Below, one piece after another: positions 7,285-14,381 of a stretch of 15,000 bases of DNA. Origin of the DNA: an uncultured Desulfobacterium sp. (lineage in GTDB: Bacteria > Desulfobacterota > Desulfobacteria > Desulfobacterales > Desulfobacteraceae); the NCBI GenBank assembly GCA_937124525.1, contig CAKZLA010000280.1:1-15000 (forward strand), read 5' to 3'. Position 1 is the first letter of the stretch. Every line of letters starts with the position of its first letter. The translations under genes and the position numbers were made by a program. The notes beneath the pieces are model-generated. The model made no database searches. It was not told the origin of the DNA and saw only the letters and a list, made by a program, of their open reading frames with translations.

Positions 7285-7477
7285 AAATGGCAACCAGCAC
7301 GATTTTGTGTGCCATAAGATTAATGTCTTCAATTCGACCACTTATCTCTTGGCGATCGCCCAATAATCCCTTTAAAAGGAATGTATCTGTACCCGATGGG
7401 GTAATGGCTGCAACATTTTCCATTATCAGGGTTTCCGTACCGTCTTGTTTCTTTAGGAATACGTTTGATTCGCACAT
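7283..7477 (-). CDS. cooT: CooT-family small nickel-binding protein
   Basis: This 64-residue protein begins MCESNVFLKKQDGTE and continues LIMENVAAI, then a glycine-containing turn and RIEDINLMAHKIVLVAI. This is the full CooT pattern: Met-Cys at the N-terminus, an M-E-N-V block, and a C-terminal I-x-x-I/V-x-L-x-x-H-K-I-V-L strand. In Rhodospirillum rubrum CooT helps nickel maturation of CO dehydrogenase and binds Ni(II) as a dimer through Cys2; Cys2 is present here. The start is clear: AAGGAGG at 7490-7484 is six bases upstream. It sits in a cluster with Mrp and UPF0280. No cooC, cooJ or CO dehydrogenase gene is in the window, so the client enzyme is unknown. Confidence 0.85.
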   Translation of the reverse strand: MCESNVFLKKQDGTETLIMENVAAITPSGTDTFLLKGLLGDRQEISGRIEDINLMAHKIVLVAI

Positions 7478-7538
7478 TGAGTGCCTCCTTGCTTGAAAAA
7501 ACTATGACGTTTACTGTAATTCCTCTTATAACTGCCAC

Positions 7539-7569
7539 GGGCAGACCGTATTCTGGACCTGGCCTGCCC
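7539..7569 (-). promoter_or_regulatory. Hairpin in the likely cooT 5' leader
   Basis: On the minus strand GGGCAGGCC (7569-7561) pairs with GGTCTGCCC (7547-7539): nine pairs including one G-U, with a 13-base loop. It ends about 60 bases before the cooT ATG and about 50 bases before its Shine-Dalgarno. No T-tract follows, so it is not a terminator. It may be part of a leader structure or an operator. I cannot match it to a known riboswitch. Confidence 0.35.
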
Positions 7570-7704
7570 ACAACGAAAATTGAAAGTCCTTCTTGGTTTG
7601 CCGGGATTTTTATATAAAGTGCCCCCGGTTGCCTGATTGAAACGGAAAGGTCAGGGGGGATTATGGCAAGCCCTTTCAGGACAGAACAGACTACATTCAA
7701 TATC

Positions 7705-7739
7705 AGGAAAAAACCCCTGTTGCAAGAAAAAGGCAAGGG
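7705..7739 (-). terminator. Weak candidate terminator after UPF0280
   Basis: On the minus strand CCCTTGC (7739-7733) pairs imperfectly with GCAACAGGG (7723-7715), leaving a two-base bulge, and GTTTTTTCC follows. The position, just after the UPF0280 stop, fits a terminator, but the stem is short. Confidence 0.35.
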
Positions 7740-7754
7740 AATGCAGTCTCTTTT

Positions 7755-8477
7755 TTAAAGGCCAACCAGTTCAACCTCTCCCCAGGCTCCCAACTTCTTT
7801 TTTTTGATGACAATAACTCCTTCAACGCCGGGGATTTTTTTGCCAAGATCAATGGCTGCCTGGATATCGGATTCTTTTCTTACCCTGTTGGCAAGGGCCG
7901 TTGCAACGGCATCGGCAAGGGTGCAGGAACTTGATATAATAGTGACAGCATCTGCTTTGCCAAAGCTTTTGGAGTGGCCAATGGTGCCAGATGAGGTGCA
8001 AAGGGCAAAGGGATGTTCCCGGGGGGCGATTTTTACCCCCACTTTCATACTCAAGGGAGATTTTCCGGCAAAGATGGCAAGGGTGGTGGAAGAGCTTGTC
8101 TTTAGAAAGACATCGCCACCGTTTTCCACAATCACCTGGTCTGAGAACTGCATCAGCTCTTTTCCCGTGTACTTTGCAACGGCTCCGGCAATGGCGGCCA
8201 TGGGACCCACCTGGGCCTTTATACCAGCATCAATCATATCCCTTACAATTTCAGGTCCATGGGAGATGGGGGGCACAGGAACCAGGGAGGTGGAAAAATC
8301 AGGATGGGCAAGAATATGATTTTCTATGTATCCTCGACAGGTTAAAACAGATTTGATGGCTTCCCGGGAAAGATCGGTTTTTGCCTGGATGTGCAGGTTG
8401 GTCTCCTTTACGGTGATGGTAAAGGGAGTAAGCCCCCTGCGATTGGAATGCACCCGATAGCCTCTGTTATTAAACAT
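7755..8477 (-). CDS. UPF0280 family protein (ApbE-like fold)
   Basis: This 240-residue protein has the motifs I associate with UPF0280: VGPMAAIAGAVA (about 90-101), NGGDVF (119-124), TSSGTIGHSKSFGKAD (161-176) and LADAVATA (187-194). The family is found in methanogens and anaerobic deltaproteobacteria. It is thought to resemble ApbE, the flavin transferase, because the GGD, TSG-type and ADA-x-x-T elements occur in the same order. No reaction is established and the flavin link is inference. Its ATG overlaps the dGTPase stop by eight bases, so the two genes are co-translated. GGAG lies about ten bases upstream of the start, inside the dGTPase gene. The neighbours Mrp and CooT fit a role in cofactor or metalloenzyme maturation. 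Confidence 0.87.
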   Translation of the reverse strand: MFNNRGYRVHSNRRGLTPFTITVKETNLHIQAKTDLSREAIKSVLTCRGYIENHILAHPDFSTSLVPVPPISHGPEIVRDMIDAGIKAQVGPMAAIAGAVAKYTGKELMQFSDQVIVENGGDVFLKTSSSTTLAIFAGKSPLSMKVGVKIAPREHPFALCTSSGTIGHSKSFGKADAVTIISSSCTLADAVATALANRVRKESDIQAAIDLGKKIPGVEGVIVIKKKKLGAWGEVELVGL

Positions 8478-9639
8478 GCAGCGGCATCTCCATGTGGTGG
8501 GGTCTCATGGAGGAGGGAACCTGGCCCAGAAAGAATGAATCTGTCATGCCGGAAAGAAAGTCCCTTACGATTTCCCCATGGGTGTGTTCTTCTTGATATT
8601 CCCGGGAAACGCCTTTTAAAAAACGGGTGAATATTGTGGATTCCCGGTTGTCATCATCAAGGTCTTTCAGGAGTGTTTCAAAAAGATGATGATAGATGGT
8701 CTCAACGGCATTGAGGTGGGCTTTAATGAGGGGATTTCCATAAATGCGTTCATAATTGAATTTTTTAAATGCCAGCAGGGCCTCAAATATTTTTTCACTG
8801 AACCCCACCTGGGGGGTGCCCATGCTGCTGGCAATGAGGTCAGTGACAAGGGTATATACAATGGTGCCATTGGTGTTTCCCAGGGTGGATGCGCAAATGG
8901 AGGGCAGGTCCTCCCGGGTGAGGAGCCCCAGGCGTATGGCATCTTCAAAATCCCTGCCAATGTAGGCAATGGTGTCGGCCATTCTCACCACACACCCTTC
9001 GGAGGTCATGGGCATCTGGTCTGGTTTTTTTTGGGTCTTCATCCATTCCAGAGTGGTGTCAAAATCTGTAAAGCTTTTATTTCGAAGGGGTTTTATCTGC
9101 CGGAAATGAACCTCTCCATTGTGGCAGAGGATACCATCCAGTGTCTGCAGGGTGAGATTCCAGCCCCGTCCGTGGCGCTCTATTTTTTCCAGGAACTGGA
9201 TGGATTGAACATTGTGATGAAAAAAACCCGCCCCATGTTTCTGGGTCAATTGGGAAAGGATGCGTTCCCCATCATGGCCAAAGGGGGGATGGCCGATGTC
9301 ATGCCCCATGCTGATGGCTTCAATGAGATCTTCATTAAGCCCCAGATATCTGCCAATGGTCCGGGCAATTCTGGACACCAACTGCACATGGAGCACCCGG
9401 TGGGAAAGATGATCATTTTTAATTAGGGAGAATACCTGGGTTTTATCAATGTAGCGGGTATAGGCAAGGGAATTTAAAATCCGATCGGCATCCACGCAAA
9501 AGGCCTGGCGGTAATCCGGATTCTGGTGGGGGGTGTCAGCTCTTCTGATGGCACCATCGCTGAACGCCGACAGGGGGGAACGCTGGTCGTGTTCCCGCTG
9601 GTCAAGACTTTGTTTCATCCACCCTGTCAGCTCATTCAT
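8470..9639 (-). CDS. dgt: dGTPase-like HD-domain triphosphohydrolase
   Basis: The product has 389 residues, close to the dGTP triphosphohydrolase-like family. These enzymes split dNTPs to the nucleoside and tripolyphosphate and adjust dNTP pools. The HD metal site is visible: H84 in HRVLHVQLV, H113-D114 in GHDIGHPPFGHDGE, and D222 in RMADTIAYIGRDFEDAI. The early Y-x-x-D-x-x-R-I-L-x-S-x-A-Y-x-R segment (43-62) is also family-typical. Paralogues vary in dNTP preference, so substrate specificity is uncertain. It starts 18 bases after the mrp stop and overlaps UPF0280 by eight bases, so it is in one operon with both. The ATG at 9639 has only a weak Shine-Dalgarno (AAAGATGG about nine bases upstream). 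Confidence 0.92.
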   Translation of the reverse strand: MNELTGWMKQSLDQREHDQRSPLSAFSDGAIRRADTPHQNPDYRQAFCVDADRILNSLAYTRYIDKTQVFSLIKNDHLSHRVLHVQLVSRIARTIGRYLGLNEDLIEAISMGHDIGHPPFGHDGERILSQLTQKHGAGFFHHNVQSIQFLEKIERHGRGWNLTLQTLDGILCHNGEVHFRQIKPLRNKSFTDFDTTLEWMKTQKKPDQMPMTSEGCVVRMADTIAYIGRDFEDAIRLGLLTREDLPSICASTLGNTNGTIVYTLVTDLIASSMGTPQVGFSEKIFEALLAFKKFNYERIYGNPLIKAHLNAVETIYHHLFETLLKDLDDDNRESTIFTRFLKGVSREYQEEHTHGEIVRDFLSGMTDSFFLGQVPSSMRPHHMEMPLHV

Positions 9640-9657
9640 GGGAGTACCATCTTTGTT

Positions 9658-10524
9658 TTACAGCTGCTTTGTGATATTTTCGACAATGGTTTCAAAGGCC
9701 TTGGAAAAAATAGATTCCGGATTCGCCAACACAACAGGTGAACCGGCATCTCCTGATTTAACAACCTCTGTATCAAAGGGGATGGAACCCAGAAAGGTCA
9801 ATCCCTCTTTTTTTGCCATGGCCTCTCCGCCACCGCTTTTGAAAAGCTCAATGATTTCGTTGCAGTGGGGACATTTAAAGGGACCCATGTTTTCAACAAT
9901 ACCAAGGGTTTTAATCTTAACGGTGCGGCAAAAGGAGATGGATTTTCTAACATCTGCCAGGGCCACTTCCTGGGGGGTTGTCACCACCACTGCCTGGGCA
10001 TCGGGGACGGTCTGGACCACGGAAATGGGCTCATCACCTGTGCCGGGAGGGGCGTCAATGATCAGAAAATCCAGCTCACCCCAGTCCACGGAACCCACGA
10101 ACTGTTTAATCATACCTGTTTTGGCAGGCCCTCTCCAGATAATGGCCTGGTCTTTATCCTGCATCAGACCCTGGATGGAAACCACTTTAAGGTTGTCATT
10201 GATTTTTTTGGGTAGCAGGAGTTGCTGGGGTGAAACATCCAGCAGTTCTGTTATTGAAAACATCTGGGCAAGGGAAGGACCATGAAGATCCACATCCATC
10301 AAGCCGGTCTTAAACCCTTTCTGGGCAAGGCTTGCAGCAAGGTTGGCAGACACACTGCTTTTGCCAACACCGCCCTTTCCACTGAGAACAAAAATTTTAT
10401 TTTTAATTTTGGAAAGGGAGGTTTTAATCTGCTCTTCCTGTTGCTGCTGTTGTTTGGCCTGGGGGGATTGGGAGGGACACCCTGATGATTTTTTCTTTGC
10501 CTGGTCCACGCTGTCGTAAAGCAT
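9658..10524 (-). CDS. mrp: Mrp/NBP35-type Fe-S cluster carrier ATPase
   Basis: This is a P-loop ATPase of the Mrp/NBP35 group, which carries and transfers Fe-S clusters in the cytoplasm. It has the deviant Walker A GKGGVGKSS (49-57), DVDLHGPS (77-84), IDAPPGTGDE (156-165) and the cluster-binding C-P-H-C pair (C218, C221), all numbered from my start. The frame is open up to 10632, but its first 36 residues are low-similarity and a GGAGA lies upstream of the ATG at 10524, so I start there (288 residues). The N-terminal tail has one cysteine (C16, SSGCPSQ) followed by a Gln run (QQQQQEEQ). Classic NBP35 has a multi-cysteine cluster there, which is missing. Two or more dyads lie about 110-140 bases upstream. 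It heads the mrp-dgt-UPF0280 operon. Confidence 0.92.
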   Translation of the reverse strand: MLYDSVDQAKKKSSGCPSQSPQAKQQQQQEEQIKTSLSKIKNKIFVLSGKGGVGKSSVSANLAASLAQKGFKTGLMDVDLHGPSLAQMFSITELLDVSPQQLLLPKKINDNLKVVSIQGLMQDKDQAIIWRGPAKTGMIKQFVGSVDWGELDFLIIDAPPGTGDEPISVVQTVPDAQAVVVTTPQEVALADVRKSISFCRTVKIKTLGIVENMGPFKCPHCNEIIELFKSGGGEAMAKKEGLTFLGSIPFDTEVVKSGDAGSPVVLANPESIFSKAFETIVENITKQL

Positions 10525-10583
10525 AATATTTTTTATCTCCTGGAAAAATTCAATACATGGTGTCGGTGTCAGGTACAGGGTCT

Positions 10584-10665
10584 TTATGAAAAAATAGTTT
10601 GACTTTATGAGCACCTTGTATGACATCGACATTATGACTCATAACTTACAAATAATGATCATTAT
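10584..10665. promoter_or_regulatory. Array of ATGA/TCAT dyads upstream of mrp
   Basis: Two palindromes lie side by side: TTATGACTCATAA (10632-10644, arms of six around one base) and ATAATGATCATTAT (10652-10665, 14 bp, perfect). Their centres are about 20.5 bp apart, two helical turns. Two more TTATGA half-sites at 10584-10589 and 10605-10610 are also exactly 21 bp apart. ATAATGAT...CATTAT uses the same half-site words as the Fur box but with a shorter centre. The second palindrome overlaps the double stop (TAA TGA) of the DUF4292 gene. Placement is suitable for control of mrp. Confidence 0.45.
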
Positions 10666-11438
10666 CCTGATTCTGTCAAGTGAAAGATTTTAGCCTTGTT
10701 TTCAAGGGAAATATTGGGTGTAAAGGAGGTGATTTGAAGGACCAGGCGGCGGTTCTGACTGTCTGTGAAAACGGTTCTTCCAGCAATGGTATACCTGTCA
10801 AAGCGTTTAAACTCATCAAAGCGCAATTTTATTGCAGGCGGGGCTCCCGGGGCCAGTTGCCAATATTCAATGACCTGACTGTTTTCGTTTAAGAATATCT
10901 TCTCCGTGGGGGTTCCCATCCAATTTTTAAAGACAAGCTTGGACGTGTTTTGTTTATCCATCTGCCAAATGACATTTTCAGAGCCCTTTAAGGGGATTTT
11001 TCCGGTGAGAAGGGCAATGATCTCACCCAGCTTCACGGGCAGGGAGATGATTCTGACAAGGGAGGGGTTGGACCGGTTTATGGTGTGGGGGGCGTGTTGT
11101 CCTGTGTGGGAAACAAGGGTGACGGATTCACCGTCAGCGGCAATGGTTTCCACGGGAATACCCGAGGAGAGAAGGGTCATGCGAAGACACAGGGGCCATT
11201 TTACCACCCAGGCCATGCGATAGGTTTCTGTTTTTCCGTTCCGGGTGAGGGACAGGTTTCCCGTTCCCCTGGATGTCAGAATATCATGGTTTATATCCTG
11301 AATTTTCCTGACCATCTGTTGGGCCTTTAACTCTTTTTTGGGTTTTTTCCCCAGGATTGAACACCCTGACACAAGATAAAGGCACAGCAGGATAAGCATG
11401 GCCTCACCTGCAAATTTAAGCCCCCTTTTCATCAGCAA
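10662..11438 (-). CDS. DUF4292/LolB-like outer-membrane lipoprotein
   Basis: The protein has 258 residues with a lipoprotein signal peptide ending LVSGCS (lipidated Cys at residue 26 from the TTG start). The rest is a beta-rich domain similar in layout to LolB or DUF4292: an early GTGNLSLTRNGKTE, then RMTLLSSGIPVETIAADGE, then C-terminal LRFDEFKRF and VFTDSQNRRLVLQITSF. A role in lipoprotein or lipid trafficking at the outer membrane is inferred from this resemblance. Two starts are possible. TTG at 11438 is six bases from AGGAGAG (11451-11445), the best spacing. ATG at 11432 is two codons later with 12-base spacing. It follows the TPR lipoprotein gene after a 254-base gap, and ends in a tandem stop TAA TGA. 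Confidence 0.78.
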   Translation of the reverse strand: MLMKRGLKFAGEAMLILLCLYLVSGCSILGKKPKKELKAQQMVRKIQDINHDILTSRGTGNLSLTRNGKTETYRMAWVVKWPLCLRMTLLSSGIPVETIAADGESVTLVSHTGQHAPHTINRSNPSLVRIISLPVKLGEIIALLTGKIPLKGSENVIWQMDKQNTSKLVFKNWMGTPTEKIFLNENSQVIEYWQLAPGAPPAIKLRFDEFKRFDRYTIAGRTVFTDSQNRRLVLQITSFTPNISLENKAKIFHLTESG

Positions 11439-11692
11439 AGTTTTCTCTCCTGTTTGTTCTGTTTGTGGTTTATGTCTTTAGTACAGCGAATCACAAATTC
11501 ATCGGGGGTTAATAGAACTGAAATACATAGTAAATTCAAAGAAATTCTTTACACGACGAACACCCCACGAACTTATGATTTGGTGTATTAGATTCTTATT
11601 TTTGTGTTATTTGGCAAGAGAATCATAAAACCTTTTTGGTTTTGGCTTGTCCAGGTTAGGGTTGATCGCAATACAGGCCCCCCGGAGAGAGG
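11439..11692. other. 254-base gap between TPR and DUF4292 genes
   Basis: No gene is visible. On the minus strand there is a weak promoter-like pair TTGAAT-N17-TCTATT within about 11,510-11,545, upstream of the DUF4292 gene. Other items are a small hairpin AAAACC-TTTTT-GGTTTT (11627-11643), a dyad GATTCT/AGAATC (11591-11596 with 11619-11624) and a direct repeat of GTTCGT near 11555-11575. None is a convincing terminator for the TPR gene. Confidence 0.3.
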
Positions 11693-13444
11693 TCAGGGTT
11701 GGGTGCGAAGTGACAGCTCCACAGCTTTGATTTTATTTATGAGACTGTTTTTATTTTCTTTGGCTTTCTTCAGGGCCTGCTTATATGTTTCCAGGGCTTT
11801 TTGGGGCATATCTGCTTTATTGTAGGCATCCCCAAGGTGTTCTGCAACCACAGGATCATGGGATGAGAGTTCAACGGCACGTTCAAGATACTCAACGGCT
11901 TGGAGATAATTCTTCTTTTGGTAATAAACCCAGCCAAGGCTGTCGGTGATATATCCATCGTCCGGGTTCAATGCCATGGCTTTTTTTATCAGTGTTTCAG
12001 CAAGATTAAGTTCAATTCCAAGATCGGCATAGGTATATCCCAGATAGTTCAGGGCCGTGGCATTTTCAGGTTCCAGCACAATGACCTGCTGCATGATTCT
12101 GATGCATTTATCCTTGTTGCCCCATTTGTCCTGGACAATGCCCGATCGAAACAGCATGTCAGTGTTTTCCGGGTAAAGCGAAAGACCTTTGTCCAGCATC
12201 TGGATGGCCTTTTCATACTTTTTCTGATCTTCATAAATGGATGCAAGGTAGGAGATAATCTCTGAATCATTGGGCAGTTCCAGGTGCTTTTTCAACAAAA
12301 ATGCCAGGGATTTTTCAGGTTGTTCATTTTCATTGTAAAGATAGGCAATATGGATAAGGCTCTTTTTGTAATGTTCAGAGTCAGGTTTGATGCTCATGAA
12401 TTGCTGGATGGCCTTGTTGATTTCCTGGAGGCCATCGTAGGCCAGGGCTGTCATGTAATGCAGGGACGAGTTGTCCGGTGCCCCTTTGAGAAGACCTGTG
12501 AAAATAATCACTGCGTCTTTATATCTTTTATTGCCGATGAATTCCTTGGCAGCCAGCATGAAAGGGCCTGGATCATGCTGATGTTTTCTCCCAAATTCTG
12601 CCAACTGGGTTTCTGCCAGATTTTTTTGGCCATGATTATAAAGATATAGGGGGCGCTCAAGGGAGGCTCTGATATTATGGGGATCTATGGTTAGGATCTC
12701 TTCATAGAGGTCAATGACTTCCGGTGATACGGCCTTTTGATCTTCATTTTCCTGGCTTAATTGATAAATGGAGATCAATTCAAACCTGGGTTCAAGCAGA
12801 TCCGGATTTAGAGATATGCTTTTTTTAAATGCTTTTTTTGCGTATTCGGTATTGTTTTTAATGGCATGTATTCTGCCAAGAAAAAAATGTGCCACATAGG
12901 AATCAGGAAATTGCTGGGTCATTTTGGTGTACAATGAAAACGCCTCTTCAATACTCTCCTGTTCCATATAAAGACTGCCAAGCACAATGTAGGCGTTCTG
13001 GTTGTCTGGATCAACCTGAAGAATTTTCTGGTAAATATCCCTTGCCTCGGTTTCCTTTTTCAGCTGAAGTTTCAACTTTGCAAGCAGGGAAAGGGCTGTA
13101 ATATTCTCAGGATGATTTTGAACCATCTGTTCTGCTGTTTCAACGGCTTTGGAAGGGGATTTGTTCTGGAGATAGAGGACAACCAGTTCCTGGTTGAGAT
13201 ATATGGAATCCGGATCAATCTCAATGGCCTTGAGCAGAAAAAAAATGGCCTTGTCCCACATTCTTTTTTGTCTGTGAATTTCAGACTGCATGTAAAAATA
13301 ATAAGCCGAATCATTATCTTGCTCATGGAGGGTGGTTTCAGCAGGGGGCTCCATGGCAGGGGGGGTGTGCCCCCCCCGAACACACCCTCCCATGAGGGCA
13401 AGAAGTATGAATGGGACCAGGGTGGTGGATAGTGTTTTTTTCAT
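11693..13444 (-). CDS. TPR-repeat lipoprotein
   Basis: The protein has 583 residues. It begins MKKTLSTTLV, then a hydrophobic stretch and lipobox LMGGC (Cys21), so it is an exported lipoprotein. The rest is a TPR array of about a dozen or more repeats from roughly residue 40 to the end, with many typical units such as AIEIDP, ILQVDPDNQNAYIVLGSLY and ALNPDDGYITDSLGWVYY. The C-terminal stretch with LNYLGYTYADLG and DSLGWVYY is conserved in TPR lipoproteins of Gram-negative bacteria that scaffold envelope complexes. The longer frame from 13462 adds six residues. I prefer the ATG at 13444, which has GGAGAG upstream and directly starts the signal peptide. It is 24 bases after the sigma-factor stop, so the two are probably cotranscribed. 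Its partner is unknown; DUF4292 downstream points to the outer membrane. Confidence 0.85.
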   Translation of the reverse strand: MKKTLSTTLVPFILLALMGGCVRGGHTPPAMEPPAETTLHEQDNDSAYYFYMQSEIHRQKRMWDKAIFFLLKAIEIDPDSIYLNQELVVLYLQNKSPSKAVETAEQMVQNHPENITALSLLAKLKLQLKKETEARDIYQKILQVDPDNQNAYIVLGSLYMEQESIEEAFSLYTKMTQQFPDSYVAHFFLGRIHAIKNNTEYAKKAFKKSISLNPDLLEPRFELISIYQLSQENEDQKAVSPEVIDLYEEILTIDPHNIRASLERPLYLYNHGQKNLAETQLAEFGRKHQHDPGPFMLAAKEFIGNKRYKDAVIIFTGLLKGAPDNSSLHYMTALAYDGLQEINKAIQQFMSIKPDSEHYKKSLIHIAYLYNENEQPEKSLAFLLKKHLELPNDSEIISYLASIYEDQKKYEKAIQMLDKGLSLYPENTDMLFRSGIVQDKWGNKDKCIRIMQQVIVLEPENATALNYLGYTYADLGIELNLAETLIKKAMALNPDDGYITDSLGWVYYQKKNYLQAVEYLERAVELSSHDPVVAEHLGDAYNKADMPQKALETYKQALKKAKENKNSLINKIKAVELSLRTQP

Positions 13445-13468
13445 GCTCTTCATCTCTCCCATATCCTG

Positions 13469-14362
13469 CTACACCTGGGAGTGATCATAGGCAGCAAAGT
13501 CCGGCATTTCATTTTTAAAATACTCTTTCATTTTCTTTATGATATTATTTTCAATCTGTCTGACCCGTTCCCTGGAAATGGAATAAATCTCCCCGATTTC
13601 CTGGAGGGTTAGGGAATCATCGGAGAATATTCTTTTTTCAAAAATATCCAGTTCCCGCTGATTCAGTGTCTGCTTGAATTCATTCACCCGAAGGTGAAGG
13701 ATATCTTCAATTTCTTTTCTGGCCACCCGTTCTTCTGTGGAATCTGATTCCACATTAATGAATTCAATACGTTCGGTGTCAGAATCGTCCCTTAAGGGCT
13801 CGTCAAGGGAGAGATCCCAGCCATCCAGCCGTTGATCCATCTCAACCACTTCCTGTTCCGAGACTCCCATGCGTTCTGACAATAGTTTGGGCCGTGGATC
13901 AAATCCCTCTTCAATGAGCTTTTGTTTTTCTTTTTTCAGGCGGAAAAAGAGCTTGCGCTGCCCCTGGGTGGTGCCGATCTTTACTAAGCGCCAGTTGTCC
14001 ATGATAAATTTAAGGATGTACGCCTTGATCCAGAAAGAGGCATAGTAGGAAAATTTCACATTTTTTTCCGGATCAAATTTTTTAACCGCCCGGACAAGGC
14101 CGATGTTGCCCTCCTGGATCAGATCCAGCAGGTTCTGCATCCAGATTCTCTGGAAATCCAGGGCAATTTTTACCACCAGTCTCAGGTTGGAGGTGACCAT
14201 GATATATGCGGAATCACTGTCATTGTCCGCCTGGATCTTTGCCCCAAGGTCTTTTTCTTCGTCCCGGGTCAGGAGTCTGTAACGGTTGATTTCAGCAAGA
14301 TAGCTTTGCAGCGGGTCTGACTTTACAAGGGCCTTTGTGGAAACAGGGTGTTTTTTATCCAC
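13469..14362 (-). CDS. rpoH: RpoH-type (sigma-32-like) RNA polymerase sigma factor
   Basis: From GTG at 14362 the product has 297 residues. It shows sigma region 1.2 (DPLQSYLAEINRYRLLTRDEE, 16-36), core-binding and -10 regions 2.1-2.4 (LIQEGNIGLVRAVKKF and FSYYASFWIKAYILKFI, 81-120), the RpoH box QRKLFFRLKK (135-144), and region 4 with helix-turn-helix LTLQEIGEIYSISRERVRQI (251-270). The RpoH box is the diagnostic segment of sigma-32, so a heat-shock-type factor is likely. The GTG lacks a well-spaced Shine-Dalgarno (AGAGG is about 13 bases away). The frame stays open upstream through 15 more codons to an 11-A run, beyond which lies a Lys/Ala-rich frame one base out of phase. The true N-terminus may therefore be longer (about 368 residues). 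Confidence 0.9.
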   Translation of the reverse strand: MDKKHPVSTKALVKSDPLQSYLAEINRYRLLTRDEEKDLGAKIQADNDSDSAYIMVTSNLRLVVKIALDFQRIWMQNLLDLIQEGNIGLVRAVKKFDPEKNVKFSYYASFWIKAYILKFIMDNWRLVKIGTTQGQRKLFFRLKKEKQKLIEEGFDPRPKLLSERMGVSEQEVVEMDQRLDGWDLSLDEPLRDDSDTERIEFINVESDSTEERVARKEIEDILHLRVNEFKQTLNQRELDIFEKRIFSDDSLTLQEIGEIYSISRERVRQIENNIIKKMKEYFKNEMPDFAAYDHSQV

Positions 14363-14381
14363 TGGGGTCAGGTAGCCTCTT

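Larger units (their letters stand above)
7478..7754. other. 277-base intergenic leader between UPF0280 and cooT
   Basis: No convincing gene lies here. A minus-strand frame at 7736-7329 is open for 135 codons but overlaps cooT in another frame and resembles nothing known. The region holds a weak terminator after UPF0280 (7705-7739), an AT-rich TATATAAAA box on the minus strand near 7610-7620 that could be a -10 without a clear -35, and a hairpin at 7539-7569 in the likely 5' leader of cooT. Confidence 0.4.

Noticed and set aside
7329..7736. 135-codon minus-strand frame upstream of and overlapping cooT
   Set aside because: It overlaps cooT in another frame, crosses a weak terminator and has no recognisable motifs. 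The cooT frame has the strong Shine-Dalgarno.
8686..9426. 246-codon plus-strand open frame inside the dGTPase gene
   Set aside because: Antisense shadow: the minus-strand frame has a complete HD site, while this one has no recognisable domain or Shine-Dalgarno.
9533..10285. 250-codon plus-strand open frame opposite mrp and dgt
   Set aside because: It spans two well-supported minus-strand genes and its translation resembles no family.
10525..10632. 36-residue N-terminal extension of Mrp
   Set aside because: Composition is unlike the family, there is no Shine-Dalgarno at 10632, and a GGAGA precedes the ATG at 10524.
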